Assembly: GCA_031292525.1 (NCBI GenBank)
Contig: JARLGY010000056.1
Location: 1 to 45,749 of the forward strand
Source of the DNA: Flavipsychrobacter sp.
Lineage (GTDB): Bacteria; Bacteroidota; Bacteroidia; Chitinophagales; Chitinophagaceae
Direction: 5' to 3'
DNA: 45,749 nt
The position numbers and the translations under genes are program-made. Under the pieces are notes generated by a model. The model worked only from the letters and a program-made list of their open reading frames with translations, made no database searches and had not been told where the DNA came from. Positions 35,675 to 44,451 of this stretch are shown here, piece by piece (position 1 is the stretch's first letter; each line of letters starts with the position of its first letter).

Positions 35675-36760
35675 ATGAAGAATACCCCTTTTACACAAAT
35701 ACACATCGGGCTTGGAGCCAAAATGGCTGAATTTGCAGGTTATAACATGCCTATATCTTATACGGGCATTAATGAGGAGCACCACGCTGTACGCAGCAAT
35801 GCAGGTGTTTTTGATGTAAGCCACATGGGCGAGTTTATGATAAAAGGGGATAAGGCGCTTGATCTTATACAGAGAGTTACCACTAATGATGCGTCTAAAT
35901 TAACAGCTGGCAAGGCACAATATAGTTGCCTTCCCAATAACGAAGGTGGTATTGTTGATGATCTGCTGGTATATTGCATAGAAGAGAATAAGACCTATAT
36001 GTTGGTGGTAAATGCATCGAACATTGAAAAAGACTGGAACTGGATCAGCAGTCACAATACCAATGGTGCAGAAATGCACAACATATCTGAAAAAACAGGC
36101 CTGCTTGCCGTGCAGGGGCCACATGCTACTGAATATATGCAGCAGCTTACAGATATGGACATTACCAATCTTAAATATTACACCTTTACCAGGGGCACAT
36201 TTGCCGGTGTTGAAAATGTAATAGTAAGCGCTACGGGCTATACAGGTGCAGGTGGTGTTGAAATATATTTTGAAGACAAGGGCGATGATGCGGTTAAGAT
36301 ATGGAATGAGATCATGCGGGTAGGAGCCCCACACGGTCTTAAACCAATAGGTCTGGCAGCAAGGGATACTCTGCGCCTTGAAAAAGGCTTTTGCCTGTAC
36401 GGTAACGATATAGATGATACTACATCTCCACTCGAAGCTGGACTGGGCTGGATAACAAAGTTTACAAAAGACTTTACTGCACGCCCCATACTTGAAGCAC
36501 AGAAAGCAGCAGGTGTACAGCGTAAACTTGTAGGCCTTGAAATGATAGACAAAGGCATACCTCGCCACTATTATAAAATTCAAAATGCCGCAGGCGAAGA
36601 AATAGGCTTCATCACATCAGGTACACAGGCGCCAAGCCTGGGCAAAGCAATAGGTATGGGTTATGTCCGTACCGATGCCGCTGCAGAGGGTACAGACGTA
36701 TTTGTGATGATACGTGATAAGGCCGTAAAAGCACAGGTAGTAAAATTACCATTCGCATAA
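35675..36760 (+). CDS. gcvT: Glycine cleavage system aminomethyltransferase (T protein)
   Basis: This 361-residue enzyme takes the aminomethyl group from lipoyl-H protein and transfers the one-carbon unit to tetrahydrofolate, releasing ammonia. Family motifs are [49 protein letters not shown] and the C-terminal barrel domain with [21 protein letters not shown]. An in-frame ATG at 35501 would add 58 residues unlike the family and would lie upstream of a good promoter box, so 35675 is chosen. Genes for the P and H proteins are not in view. A bidirectional terminator follows. Confidence 0.94.
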   Translation: MKNTPFTQIHIGLGAKMAEFAGYNMPISYTGINEEHHAVRSNAGVFDVSHMGEFMIKGDKALDLIQRVTTNDASKLTAGKAQYSCLPNNEGGIVDDLLVYCIEENKTYMLVVNASNIEKDWNWISSHNTNGAEMHNISEKTGLLAVQGPHATEYMQQLTDMDITNLKYYTFTRGTFAGVENVIVSATGYTGAGGVEIYFEDKGDDAVKIWNEIMRVGAPHGLKPIGLAARDTLRLEKGFCLYGNDIDDTTSPLEAGLGWITKFTKDFTARPILEAQKAAGVQRKLVGLEMIDKGIPRHYYKIQNAAGEEIGFITSGTQAPSLGKAIGMGYVRTDAAAEGTDVFVMIRDKAVKAQVVKLPFA

Positions 36761-36784
36761 TAATACTGATAATTATACTTGTTG

Positions 36785-36820
36785 CAATAGCGCCTAAGCA
36801 GGCGCTATTGTTATTTTATC
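36785..36820. terminator. Bidirectional terminator between gcvT and the membrane-protein gene
   Basis: CAATAGCGCC (36785-36794) pairs with GGCGCTATTG (36801-36810), loop TAAGCA, followed by TTATTTTAT on the plus strand. It abuts the stop of the converging gene at 36811. Confidence 0.85.
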
Positions 36821-38187
36821 AGGGTATATCCGGTTGTACTATCCGTAAACAGGAAGTATTTGGGGGATAGTTCTGCATAATGGAATACCTGTCCAGCCCC
36901 TATGAAAGAGTGTTTGTCGCCAAAGGCCCAGTCGTATTGTTTAACGTTATCAATAACAATGATCGATGCTGTTTTATGTTGTTCTGTGGTGGAAAGCAGC
37001 CAGAATTCGTAAGGGGTTGCCCACGTCATGATGAGGGTATCCTTTGGCACGCAATTATCAAACACCGCCAGTTTCCTGTTTCCGTTTGCAACAAGATATT
37101 TGCGCTCCCAGTTGAGTTGCGTTACGTAGGGTATGCGGCCATTGTATATTCTTATGCAGCCGGTGATGATAATGACCAATACAATTGGCACCGCCAGTTT
37201 CTTTTTTTGCAGTACGGGCAACACATCGAACACAAATGGCAGGCCAATAAAAACAGCTATGGGCAGGTACAGGTTCTCCATGTATAGTGCGGTTATATCG
37301 GGGCTAGGATAGGTAGCATTTACCAGTAAGATGTATATACCCGATAGCAAAAATAGAAGCAACTTCCACCACTGCCTAAGGCCGGTGAGAACAATAATAT
37401 TAGCTGCCGCGGTAATGGGTATCCAGTAATATTTGGTGACACTCCAGTGCAAAAATTGTTTGGTGGAGTGTAATCGCAGATAGTGGGGGAATAACTTAAA
37501 TAAATTGCCTGCTTCCTGTATCGATTGCTGATCGTGCGGGGGTAAGAAATAGCTTTTTATAGCCATGACCGGCAAGAACAAGATGCCTGCACCATATAGT
37601 GCCTTTCGCGTAGGTGGCGTTTCGTTCCGCAACAGCAGAAAGACAAGGGTGTAGTAGAAAGGGAAAATGACAAGGGGATGAAAAAACGCAACTGAAACAA
37701 TACCCAGGCTTAACAGAACATAAGCACGGGTGTGGGGCTTGATCATATGGCTGCTCTTCATGTAGGCAAAGCAAACAATCATTAATACAATACCCTGCGG
37801 CAGCTCAGATATGATCCAGTAAAAAGTGTCTGTTACAAAGAGGATATTCAATAGCAAGATGAGCAACGCAAAGTCATAGCGCTTAAGCACCAACCCACAA
37901 ATAACATAGCAGGTAAAGTAGTATATGGTAAACGCCAGGGAATAAGCCAGCAAAACATGGTTGAGCGACAAACTTGCCTTTACGGCAAGTAACGGGAAAA
38001 CCTGGGTTAAAGCAGCCCCCAGGCGTGTAACATCAAGCACAAAAGAACCTGTTCTGATAATATTGAACAACAGGAAGGAAACATCTGTAAATATTGTGCG
38101 CTCTTTATAGAAGATTACAGCAAGTAAGGCAAGTACCGCATAACAGGCGAAACCTAAGTTATATATACGTTTATAGGGGTTCTGCAT
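36811..38187 (-). CDS. Polytopic membrane protein of unknown function
   Basis: This 458-residue protein has roughly ten to eleven hydrophobic helices and a soluble C-terminal domain of about 110 residues (from RIPYVTQLNWERKYLV). The layout recalls GT-C glycosyltransferase-like or O-antigen ligase-like membrane proteins, but no diagnostic motif is certain. Charged residues in the first lumenal loop (FTDVS, DVTRLG) could be catalytic. The ATG at 38187 is chosen; a GTG at 38214 would extend it by nine residues. It is transcribed alone, divergent from pyrH. Confidence 0.6.
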   Translation of the reverse strand: MQNPYKRIYNLGFACYAVLALLAVIFYKERTIFTDVSFLLFNIIRTGSFVLDVTRLGAALTQVFPLLAVKASLSLNHVLLAYSLAFTIYYFTCYVICGLVLKRYDFALLILLLNILFVTDTFYWIISELPQGIVLMIVCFAYMKSSHMIKPHTRAYVLLSLGIVSVAFFHPLVIFPFYYTLVFLLLRNETPPTRKALYGAGILFLPVMAIKSYFLPPHDQQSIQEAGNLFKLFPHYLRLHSTKQFLHWSVTKYYWIPITAAANIIVLTGLRQWWKLLLFLLSGIYILLVNATYPSPDITALYMENLYLPIAVFIGLPFVFDVLPVLQKKKLAVPIVLVIIITGCIRIYNGRIPYVTQLNWERKYLVANGNRKLAVFDNCVPKDTLIMTWATPYEFWLLSTTEQHKTASIIVIDNVKQYDWAFGDKHSFIGAGQVFHYAELSPKYFLFTDSTTGYTLIK

Positions 38188-38324
38188 GGGTTTAAAGATG
38201 GCAATGTATGGCACTCATAACGTTAAAAGACGATTGCTTATATACGGCGATAAAAATAAAATACATTTTTAAACAGTAAACTTTTTCTTTCTTTGCAGTT
38301 CAATTAGCTCCAAACAATTTCTTC

Positions 38325-39035
38325 ATGCTACCTAAGTACAATCGCATCCTGCTTAAACTTTCCGGTGAATCATTAATGGGTGACCGCAACTACGGTATAT
38401 CGCCTGAAATGCTTGACCTGTATGCAAGGGAGATAAAGACCATTACAGAACTGGGCGTGCAAGTAGCAGTAGTGATAGGCGGTGGTAACATATACCGCGG
38501 CATGAACGAAGCGGAAACCGGTATAGAACGCGCCCAGGGTGATTATATGGGTATGCTTGCCACTGTAATAAACGGTATGGCATTACAAGCCGCGCTGGAA
38601 CGTGCCGGGGTGAATACCCGCTTGCAGAGTGCCATAAAAATGGAGCAGATAGCAGAACCATATATACGCCGCCGTGCTATTCGCCACCTCGAAAAAGGCC
38701 GTGTAGTTATATTTGGTGCGGGTACGGGTAATCCTTATTTTACTACAGATACAGCAGGCTCTTTAAGGGCTATTGAAATAAATGCAGATGTGATACTGAA
38801 GGGTACCCGCGTAGATGGTATTTACAGTGCAGATCCTGAGAAAGACCCTACTGCTACACGCTTCCAGACCATTTCTTTCAACGAGTGCATTAGCATGGGA
38901 TTAAAAGTGATGGATATGACAGCCTTTACATTGTGCCAGGAGAATAATCTTCCTATAATTGTGTTTGATATGAATACACAAGGCAACTTGCTGAGTGTTA
39001 TATCTGGCAAAACCGTAGGTACACTGGTAAGTTAA
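38325..39035 (+). CDS. pyrH: UMP kinase
   Basis: This 236-residue amino-acid-kinase-family enzyme phosphorylates UMP to UDP and is essential in pyrimidine synthesis. Motifs are [44 protein letters not shown] and the uridylate/nucleotide region [13 protein letters not shown]. Length is typical. It is a single-gene unit here: frr or tsf, frequent neighbours elsewhere, are absent. A TTTCTTTG box at 38288 may be its -7 element. A very strong terminator follows. Confidence 0.96.
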   Translation: MLPKYNRILLKLSGESLMGDRNYGISPEMLDLYAREIKTITELGVQVAVVIGGGNIYRGMNEAETGIERAQGDYMGMLATVINGMALQAALERAGVNTRLQSAIKMEQIAEPYIRRRAIRHLEKGRVVIFGAGTGNPYFTTDTAGSLRAIEINADVILKGTRVDGIYSADPEKDPTATRFQTISFNECISMGLKVMDMTAFTLCQENNLPIIVFDMNTQGNLLSVISGKTVGTLVS

Positions 39036-39070
39036 CCACTAACTTTAATATTTAATATCTTTTTATGAAA

Positions 39071-39110
39071 GAATAACCCCCTGCTATACAGCAGGGGGTT
39101 ATTCTTTATA
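39071..39110 (+). terminator. Terminator after pyrH (bidirectional)
   Basis: A 15-bp perfect stem, GAATAACCCCCTGCT (39071-39085) with 39090-39104, has a four-base loop and is followed by TTTAT. It can also serve the converging VWA gene ending at 39157. Confidence 0.92.
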
Positions 39111-39156
39111 TCCCCTTCATCCACAAGGGACTTTGATAGAACGTTATCTAAGTAGG

Positions 39157-40254
39157 TTACTTTACTCGCTTACGCTTATTTCTTTCGTAATCTTCAAAGA
39201 TGAACTGACCTAGCCCATCTAGGGTAGAATAGAATGCTTTACCATTATTTACTTCAGTAAAGTTACGTACAAAGCTTTGCAGGTACGGGTCACTGGCTAT
39301 CATAAAAGTGATGACAGGTATCTTTAACCTGCGCAGCTGTCCGGCAAGGTTCAAAGTGCGGTTTAGTATTTTGCTGTCTATACCAAAGCTGTTCTTATAA
39401 TATTTATTACCCACTTTCAGGCAAGTTGGCTTGCCATCTGTGATCATGAATATCTGTTTGTTGGGATTTTTGCGGCGACGCAAGATATCCATAGAAAGTT
39501 CGAGTCCGGCCACCGTATTGGTATGGTATGGCCCTACTTCAAGGTAAGGGAGGTCTTTCATTTCTATCTGCCAGGCATCGTTACCAAATACCACAATATC
39601 CAATGTATCCTTGGGGTAACGGGTAGTTATGAGTTCGCTTAGCGCCATAGCCACCTTCTTTGCCGGGGTTATACGGTCTTCACCATACAGTATCATACTG
39701 TGCGATATATCTATCATCAGCACAGTAGAGGTCTGGGTTTTAAAATCCGTTTCGTGTATCTCCAGGTCATCCTGGTGCATAGACAAGCTGTCTATTCCCT
39801 GGTTGATGAATGCATTCTTCAAGCTGCCGGTATAGTCTATGGCTTCCAGCGCATCACCAAACTCATATGGCCGGGTTTCCGGGTTCAACTCATCGCCCTG
39901 GCCGCTTTTATATACTCGGTGATTACCGTTCTTACTTTTCTTCAGCTTGCCAAATATCTCGTCGAGTGACCGTTTGCGTATGGTTTGTTCAGACTTCGAT
40001 GTGATCTTGTAAGAACCATCTTGCTTATTTTCGTCCAGGTAGCCCTGCTGTTTCAGGTCTTCTATAAAATCGCCTATGCCGTAATCATCGCCGGTAAGGC
40101 CATGCTTGCGGTCCAGCTGGGTGAGCCAGTTGAGCGCTTCTGCACCATCGCCGCTGGTGTAGTGCAGTAATTCCATAAAAAGATTAAATAACCGGTCAAA
40201 TGGTTTCTGATTGTTCTGCTGTGGATCGTATTTTGAAAATATAAAGCCGTTCAT
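39157..40254 (-). CDS. VWA-domain protein
   Basis: The 365-residue cytoplasmic protein has an N-terminal helical part (1-170) and a C-terminal von Willebrand A domain with the metal-site (MIDAS) motif MIDISHSM, a Thr near SNTVAGLEL and the third site ITDGKPT. The N-terminal part recalls the VWA proteins that act with MoxR-type AAA+ ATPases or magnesium-chelatase-like proteins. Here no such ATPase is nearby. Partner and target are unknown. The start is the ATG at 40254. Confidence 0.82.
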   Translation of the reverse strand: MNGFIFSKYDPQQNNQKPFDRLFNLFMELLHYTSGDGAEALNWLTQLDRKHGLTGDDYGIGDFIEDLKQQGYLDENKQDGSYKITSKSEQTIRKRSLDEIFGKLKKSKNGNHRVYKSGQGDELNPETRPYEFGDALEAIDYTGSLKNAFINQGIDSLSMHQDDLEIHETDFKTQTSTVLMIDISHSMILYGEDRITPAKKVAMALSELITTRYPKDTLDIVVFGNDAWQIEMKDLPYLEVGPYHTNTVAGLELSMDILRRRKNPNKQIFMITDGKPTCLKVGNKYYKNSFGIDSKILNRTLNLAGQLRRLKIPVITFMIASDPYLQSFVRNFTEVNNGKAFYSTLDGLGQFIFEDYERNKRKRVK

Positions 40255-40409
40255 TGCACTCCTCGTCGTTAAGTCTGTATAAAGTTAAGGATAGTAGCCG
40301 TGATAGGAACAGGACGCAGGTATTATCGAAACGCTAAATTTCATATCGTGGTATAATCATTGTCAATAAATAATTGCAACTAATATGCTGCACAAATTGT
40401 TGTACCACC

Positions 40410-40871
40410 ATGAAAGTATATGAACTCAGACGTACCCAGCTTATAAAAGCGCCCATTGATGAAATATGGGCATTTTTCTCGAGCCCAAAGAACCTGTCTG
40501 CACTTACGCCTGCTTACATGAAATTCACTATTACGTCCACAAATATGCCTGCAGAGACTTATCCGGGGCAGATCATTACTTACAAGGTTTCACCCATAGC
40601 GGGCGTACCACTATTTTGGATGACGGAGATAACCCATGTGGACAAGAACAAGCTTTTTGTGGATGAGCAGCGCATAGGCCCTTACAAAATATGGCACCAC
40701 GAACATCATTTTGTGCAACAAACAGATGGTGTTTTGATGACAGATATAGTACATTATTCCCTTCCTGTTTACTTTTTAGGCAGAATAGCACACGAAATCT
40801 TCATCAAAAAGCAATTAAAGGATATATTTGACTATCGCCACAAAAAAATTGAGGAACATTTTGGCTCTTAA
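40410..40871 (+). CDS. SRPBCC-family protein (START/Bet v1-like)
   Basis: This 153-residue protein starts at the ATG at 40410; an earlier TTG adds 12 residues and is disregarded. It has the SRPBCC pattern: an N-terminal strand with LIKAPIDEIWAFFSSPKNLSALTPAY, then beta strands and a C-terminal long helix (KKQLKDIFDYRHKKIEEHF). These folds bind hydrophobic ligands. In several Bacteroidota such genes sit beside light-regulated carotenoid genes (recalled), which fits the next gene, a MerR/B12 regulator 49 bases downstream. No carotenoid enzymes are in the window. Confidence 0.75.
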   Translation: MKVYELRRTQLIKAPIDEIWAFFSSPKNLSALTPAYMKFTITSTNMPAETYPGQIITYKVSPIAGVPLFWMTEITHVDKNKLFVDEQRIGPYKIWHHEHHFVQQTDGVLMTDIVHYSLPVYFLGRIAHEIFIKKQLKDIFDYRHKKIEEHFGS

Positions 40872-40920
40872 TAGTGAACAATATGGGTTTTAAAATGTTT
40901 CTGAAAACTAAAAGCGTATT

Positions 40921-41820
40921 GTGGCTGACATACAGTTGAATAGATTCAGCATAAGAGATATCGAGAATCTTACAGGTATAAAGGCACATACCATACGCAT
41001 ATGGGAGCAGCGGTACGGCATATTGCAGCCAAAACGCACCGACACCAACATACGCTACTACGATGCCGATGACCTGAAGGTGGCTTTGCGTATATCCTTG
41101 CTCAATAACCATGGGTACAAGATATCACGCATACACCAGATGAGCGCCCATGATATGAGCTCATTGATACAAAAAATAAACGATTCCGGTTTTAAGTTGC
41201 AATTGCTGGTGAGCGAGCTGCTGGAAGCTACCCTGGCAATGGATATAGACCTGTTTGAGGAATTGCTGAACGGGTACTTGAAGAAGAACGGGGTAGAGGA
41301 CATGGTGGAACAGCTTATTTTTCAATACCTGGAAAAGATAGGGATGATGTGGATGACCGACCGCATTTTCCCGGCGCAGGAACACCTGATCAGCAATGTG
41401 ATATACCGCAAGCTGGCGGTGGCTATAGAAACATTGCCACCAAAGCAACCCGACGCAGGCCCCAAAGTGCTCTTATTTTTGCCAGAAGGCGAGCTGCATG
41501 ATATAGGGCTTATGTACATCTACTACATGTTGCTTAAAAACGGGAAAGCCCCTATATACCTGGGGCCTAATACTCCGCTGCAAGATGCACTACTGGTTTA
41601 TACCCACATGAAGCCGGAATATGTTTACATACACCTTACAGCGCCTGCTAACGAATTTGACGTGAACAAGTATGTGTACAAGCTGGAGGCGCATTTTAAA
41701 GACAGCACTGTACTCTTATCGGGCGGGGCAATAACCAGTAAAAAAATTGTATCGCGGCCCCACAATGTAAAGATCCTTAAGAACCTGGAAGAGGTTCGGA
41801 ATGTACTTTCAGACATTTAA
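40921..41820 (+). CDS. MerR-family regulator with B12-binding domain (CarH/LitR type)
   Basis: This 299-residue regulator starts at a GTG. Residues ~8-75 form a MerR winged helix (FSIRDIENLTGIKAHTIRIWEQRYG). The rest is the helical bundle and Rossmann-like cobalamin domain of CarH. The adenosylcobalamin motif W-x9-EH is intact (Trp144, Glu154, His155), as is the lower axial ligand motif ELHDIG (His193). By family knowledge it binds DNA in the dark as a B12-loaded tetramer and releases it in light, usually controlling carotenoid genes. The residue after Trp144 is Met, where Thermus CarH has the photoproduct His132. It follows an SRPBCC gene, and its 3' end overlaps the converging phosphopantetheinyl transferase gene by 44 bases. 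Confidence 0.88.
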   Translation: MADIQLNRFSIRDIENLTGIKAHTIRIWEQRYGILQPKRTDTNIRYYDADDLKVALRISLLNNHGYKISRIHQMSAHDMSSLIQKINDSGFKLQLLVSELLEATLAMDIDLFEELLNGYLKKNGVEDMVEQLIFQYLEKIGMMWMTDRIFPAQEHLISNVIYRKLAVAIETLPPKQPDAGPKVLLFLPEGELHDIGLMYIYYMLLKNGKAPIYLGPNTPLQDALLVYTHMKPEYVYIHLTAPANEFDVNKYVYKLEAHFKDSTVLLSGGAITSKKIVSRPHNVKILKNLEEVRNVLSDI

Positions 41821-42463
41821 ACCGCCGGGGTACTACAAAAGCATAGGCCACATAATGGCCATGGTGCGAGAAGGAAAGCGGCATATTATCATCAACTATA
41901 CTATCATCACGCACAATTATGGGCAGGCCCTCTATAGTTTTAGCTATAGCAATGTTGCATGGCTGCGGATAGTATTCCTGTAACTCTTTAATAACCAGCT
42001 GCCTCACCATTGCAGATTGATTATCAGGATGTGGGTCATCAATATGCCGCACGTCCCATTGCACTTCATCAAAACTGCCTGTGCAGGCAATACTTACTAT
42101 ATAGTTTTCTGTAACGACGGAATGGGTATGGAGTTGCAGGCCATTTACCTCCACTTGTGCTATTATTACATCATCCTGAAGTTCCGGACCATAGTTACTG
42201 GCAGCCGTTGCAAGAATGCTGATATTGCTTACCAACGTGCGAGTAGGGGAAAATAGCAGGCCGGGCTGCAACCGAGAAGCACATTTATACGCCGCTTCTT
42301 TTACTGACCATAGCAGCCATATGTATTGGTAAAAAGGCATTGCAGCGGCATCGTAGCAGGCTAGTTCTGCCGCTGTTATTATTTTTGAGTAGAATTGTGG
42401 CAATACAGTGCGCTGTATATCAACCTCATGCAGCGCCACTATATCTATACCAATGCTATTCAC
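41777..42463 (-). CDS. 4'-phosphopantetheinyl transferase superfamily protein
   Basis: This 228-residue protein would attach phosphopantetheine from CoA to the carrier protein encoded upstream. The N-terminus has the AcpS signature GIDIV (Asp6), and WSVKEAAYK (residues 52-60) supplies the metal-binding Glu and CoA-binding Lys. A segment like the last AcpS strands (SVVTENYIVSIA) follows. Unusually, an extra C-terminal half (about 150-228) ends in PLSFSHHGHYVAYAFVV, like a second copy of the carrier-contact motif. It overlaps the ACP gene by eight bases, and its last codons lie antisense to the CarH-like gene. Confidence 0.82.
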   Translation of the reverse strand: MNSIGIDIVALHEVDIQRTVLPQFYSKIITAAELACYDAAAMPFYQYIWLLWSVKEAAYKCASRLQPGLLFSPTRTLVSNISILATAASNYGPELQDDVIIAQVEVNGLQLHTHSVVTENYIVSIACTGSFDEVQWDVRHIDDPHPDNQSAMVRQLVIKELQEYYPQPCNIAIAKTIEGLPIIVRDDSIVDDNMPLSFSHHGHYVAYAFVVPRRFKCLKVHSEPLPGS

Positions 42464-42713
42464 TGGTATTCAGCTTTTTCATTATTATATCTATACAACT
42501 GCCCACATTGGTCATTTCCTCGGCAGAATCGTAGTCTATTTCTACATTGTATTTAGCTTCTGCATCAATGATCACATCTACCAGGTTTGCAGAGTTTATC
42601 TTCAGGTCTTTAATAAGGTCGGTATTGTCGTTTATGCCGGCCAGTAATTCTTTATCAACAGTATAGGGTTTTAGTATGGTTTTTAACTCTTCCAATATTT
42701 CTGCTCTGGTCAT
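42456..42713 (-). CDS. Acyl carrier protein
   Basis: This 85-residue ACP starts at the ATG at 42713, nine bases after the ketosynthase stop; a start at 42746 would lie inside the ketosynthase. The phosphopantetheine serine is Ser41, in the variant motif KINSANLVDV instead of the usual DSLD. This variant suggests a carrier for a special acyl chain rather than the housekeeping fatty-acid ACP. It is followed by the transferase that presumably activates it. Confidence 0.9.
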   Translation of the reverse strand: MTRAEILEELKTILKPYTVDKELLAGINDNTDLIKDLKINSANLVDVIIDAEAKYNVEIDYDSAEEMTNVGSCIDIIMKKLNTSE

Positions 42714-42721
42714 GTTGTTAT

Positions 42722-43987
42722 TTAAATTTTTGAAAATAGGAGACAACTGTTTACATCGCCAAAGCCAAAATTAGCTTTTGCCACAATATTTATTTCTTTT
42801 TTTACAAGTTTAGTTGGCAAACAATCCATATTTATTATTTCCTCAATTTCAGGGTTTGGGTCCTCAAGGTTAATATTTGGGTGTACAAACCCATGTTGTA
42901 TCTGCAATATGGATGCCACAGTTTCTATGGAGCCTGCTGCACTGAGACAATGACCAATCATTGACTTTAACGAATTGATCATAGGGAAGGAACTTCCGCG
43001 CCTGCCCAGGGCAGTTGCCCAGTTCTGTATCTCCTGTTTATCGGCCATGGTAGCGGTGAGGTGGCCGCTCACCAAGTCTATTTGGCTTGCATCTATGCCA
43101 GAAATCCGCAATGCATCCTGCACACAGCGTATTACGCCCTCGGGGTTAGGCGCCGTCATGGAGCCCCCGCCACGCTGGCCGCCACTGTTTGTGGCGCCGC
43201 CACGCACTTCTGCATAAATGTGTGCACCACGTGCCAGTGCGTATTCCATATCCTCCAGCACCAGCGCACCAGCCCCAGAGCCCGGCACAAACCCGCCAGC
43301 TGTAAGGCTCATGGGTCGTGATGCTTTTTCAGGCGCATCGTTGAACTTGCGGGAAAGTACGCGCATGGAATCGAAAGCGCCATATACATAGGTATCCACA
43401 TGCTCAGTACTGCCTACCAGCATGCGCGTGGCATAGCCATGCTTAATATATTCGTACCCCATCAATATGGCCTGCGTGCCTGTAGCACATGCTACCGAAT
43501 TGGTAACCACCTTGTTGCCCAGCCCCAGCCTGCCCGATATATAGGAGGTAACGCCACTATTCATGGCCTGCTCTACTACACGGGAGCCTAGTTTTTTTGC
43601 TTCTTTGTTATCTACCTTGGTAATAACGTTTTTCATGGCCTCGGTATCGGCAATGCTGTTGCCAAACACACAACCTGTATCCCAGCGGGGTGTATCGGTA
43701 TTGTATTCATACCCGGCATCAGCCCAGGCATCCAGCGCGGCTGCAATTCCGTAACCTATGTTTGTGGCCTTTAGCCCATGAAACGAAACCTCTGAAATGT
43801 AGTTGGTAAGGCCCTCCCAATTAAATTCGGGCGTGCCTGCCACCTGGCAGCTAAAATTAAGCTCCTGGTACTGCGGCACAAAACGGATACCAGATACCCC
43901 GGCTTGTATAGCAGCCAGGAATGCCGGAAGCCCTACACCATTTGGCGCAACTACGCCCATGCCTGTAACTACCACGCGCCTGCTCAT
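42722..43987 (-). CDS. Beta-ketoacyl-ACP synthase (FabF-like)
   Basis: This 421-residue thiolase-fold condensing enzyme has an intact Cys-His-His triad: Cys167 in SVACATGTQ, His309 in VSGHLTATMAD and His346 in SMIGHCLSAAG, with Lys341. It elongates an acyl chain on ACP with malonyl-ACP. The HLTATMAD stretch differs from the AHGTST of housekeeping FabF, pointing to a specialised subfamily. Its ATG overlaps the dehydratase stop (ATGA). Confidence 0.92.
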   Translation of the reverse strand: MSRRVVVTGMGVVAPNGVGLPAFLAAIQAGVSGIRFVPQYQELNFSCQVAGTPEFNWEGLTNYISEVSFHGLKATNIGYGIAAALDAWADAGYEYNTDTPRWDTGCVFGNSIADTEAMKNVITKVDNKEAKKLGSRVVEQAMNSGVTSYISGRLGLGNKVVTNSVACATGTQAILMGYEYIKHGYATRMLVGSTEHVDTYVYGAFDSMRVLSRKFNDAPEKASRPMSLTAGGFVPGSGAGALVLEDMEYALARGAHIYAEVRGGATNSGGQRGGGSMTAPNPEGVIRCVQDALRISGIDASQIDLVSGHLTATMADKQEIQNWATALGRRGSSFPMINSLKSMIGHCLSAAGSIETVASILQIQHGFVHPNINLEDPNPEIEEIINMDCLPTKLVKKEINIVAKANFGFGDVNSCLLFSKI

Positions 43988-44442
43988 TTTCTATCCAGTT
44001 TTTTTATGATACCTGAAAAAGTACCACTGGCCACAATTTCTTTAGATGCGTCCTGCATCTGGATCTGGCATTTGAGCTTGCCAAACCTGAAATATTGTTT
44101 TTTAGATATTACAGTGACCTTTTGGCCAGGCAGTACCATTTTATTGAAGTTTACGTCGGTACCGGTAAGGAGGGGAAACAATTCCTGGTTGTTGAAATCG
44201 AAACCCGTTTCCTTCATCACCAGGAATATGCCCAGTACTACCAGGCCTATCTGCGCCATGATCTCTGTAAGGATAACGCCGGGTGTTACCGGGTTGCCCT
44301 CAAAATGATCTTCGTAGAAGAAGGCATCTGGTTTCAGGGTGTATTCGCCAATTACTTCGTTCTCGTTGAGTAGAGAAATATTATCTACAAACCGGAACGA
44401 AGACTTGTACGGTAAATGTGTGAGTATATGGTTGTTCATCAT
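43984..44442 (-). CDS. 3-hydroxyacyl-ACP dehydratase (FabZ/hot-dog)
   Basis: This 152-residue hot-dog-fold enzyme carries the FabZ-type active site YEDHFEGNPVTPGVILTE (His46, Glu60) followed by MAQIGL. It removes water from 3-hydroxyacyl-ACP to give the trans-2-enoyl product. Adjacent ATGs at 44442 and 44439 are possible starts. It overlaps the ketosynthase by four bases and follows the reductase by nine bases. Confidence 0.9.
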   Translation of the reverse strand: MMNNHILTHLPYKSSFRFVDNISLLNENEVIGEYTLKPDAFFYEDHFEGNPVTPGVILTEIMAQIGLVVLGIFLVMKETGFDFNNQELFPLLTGTDVNFNKMVLPGQKVTVISKKQYFRFGKLKCQIQMQDASKEIVASGTFSGIIKKLDRK

Positions 44443-44451
44443 ATTTTTAAA

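Noticed and set aside
35900-36583. A 227-codon minus-strand ORF inside gcvT
   Set aside because: It is antisense to conserved GcvT sequence, Cys/Tyr-rich, without motif.
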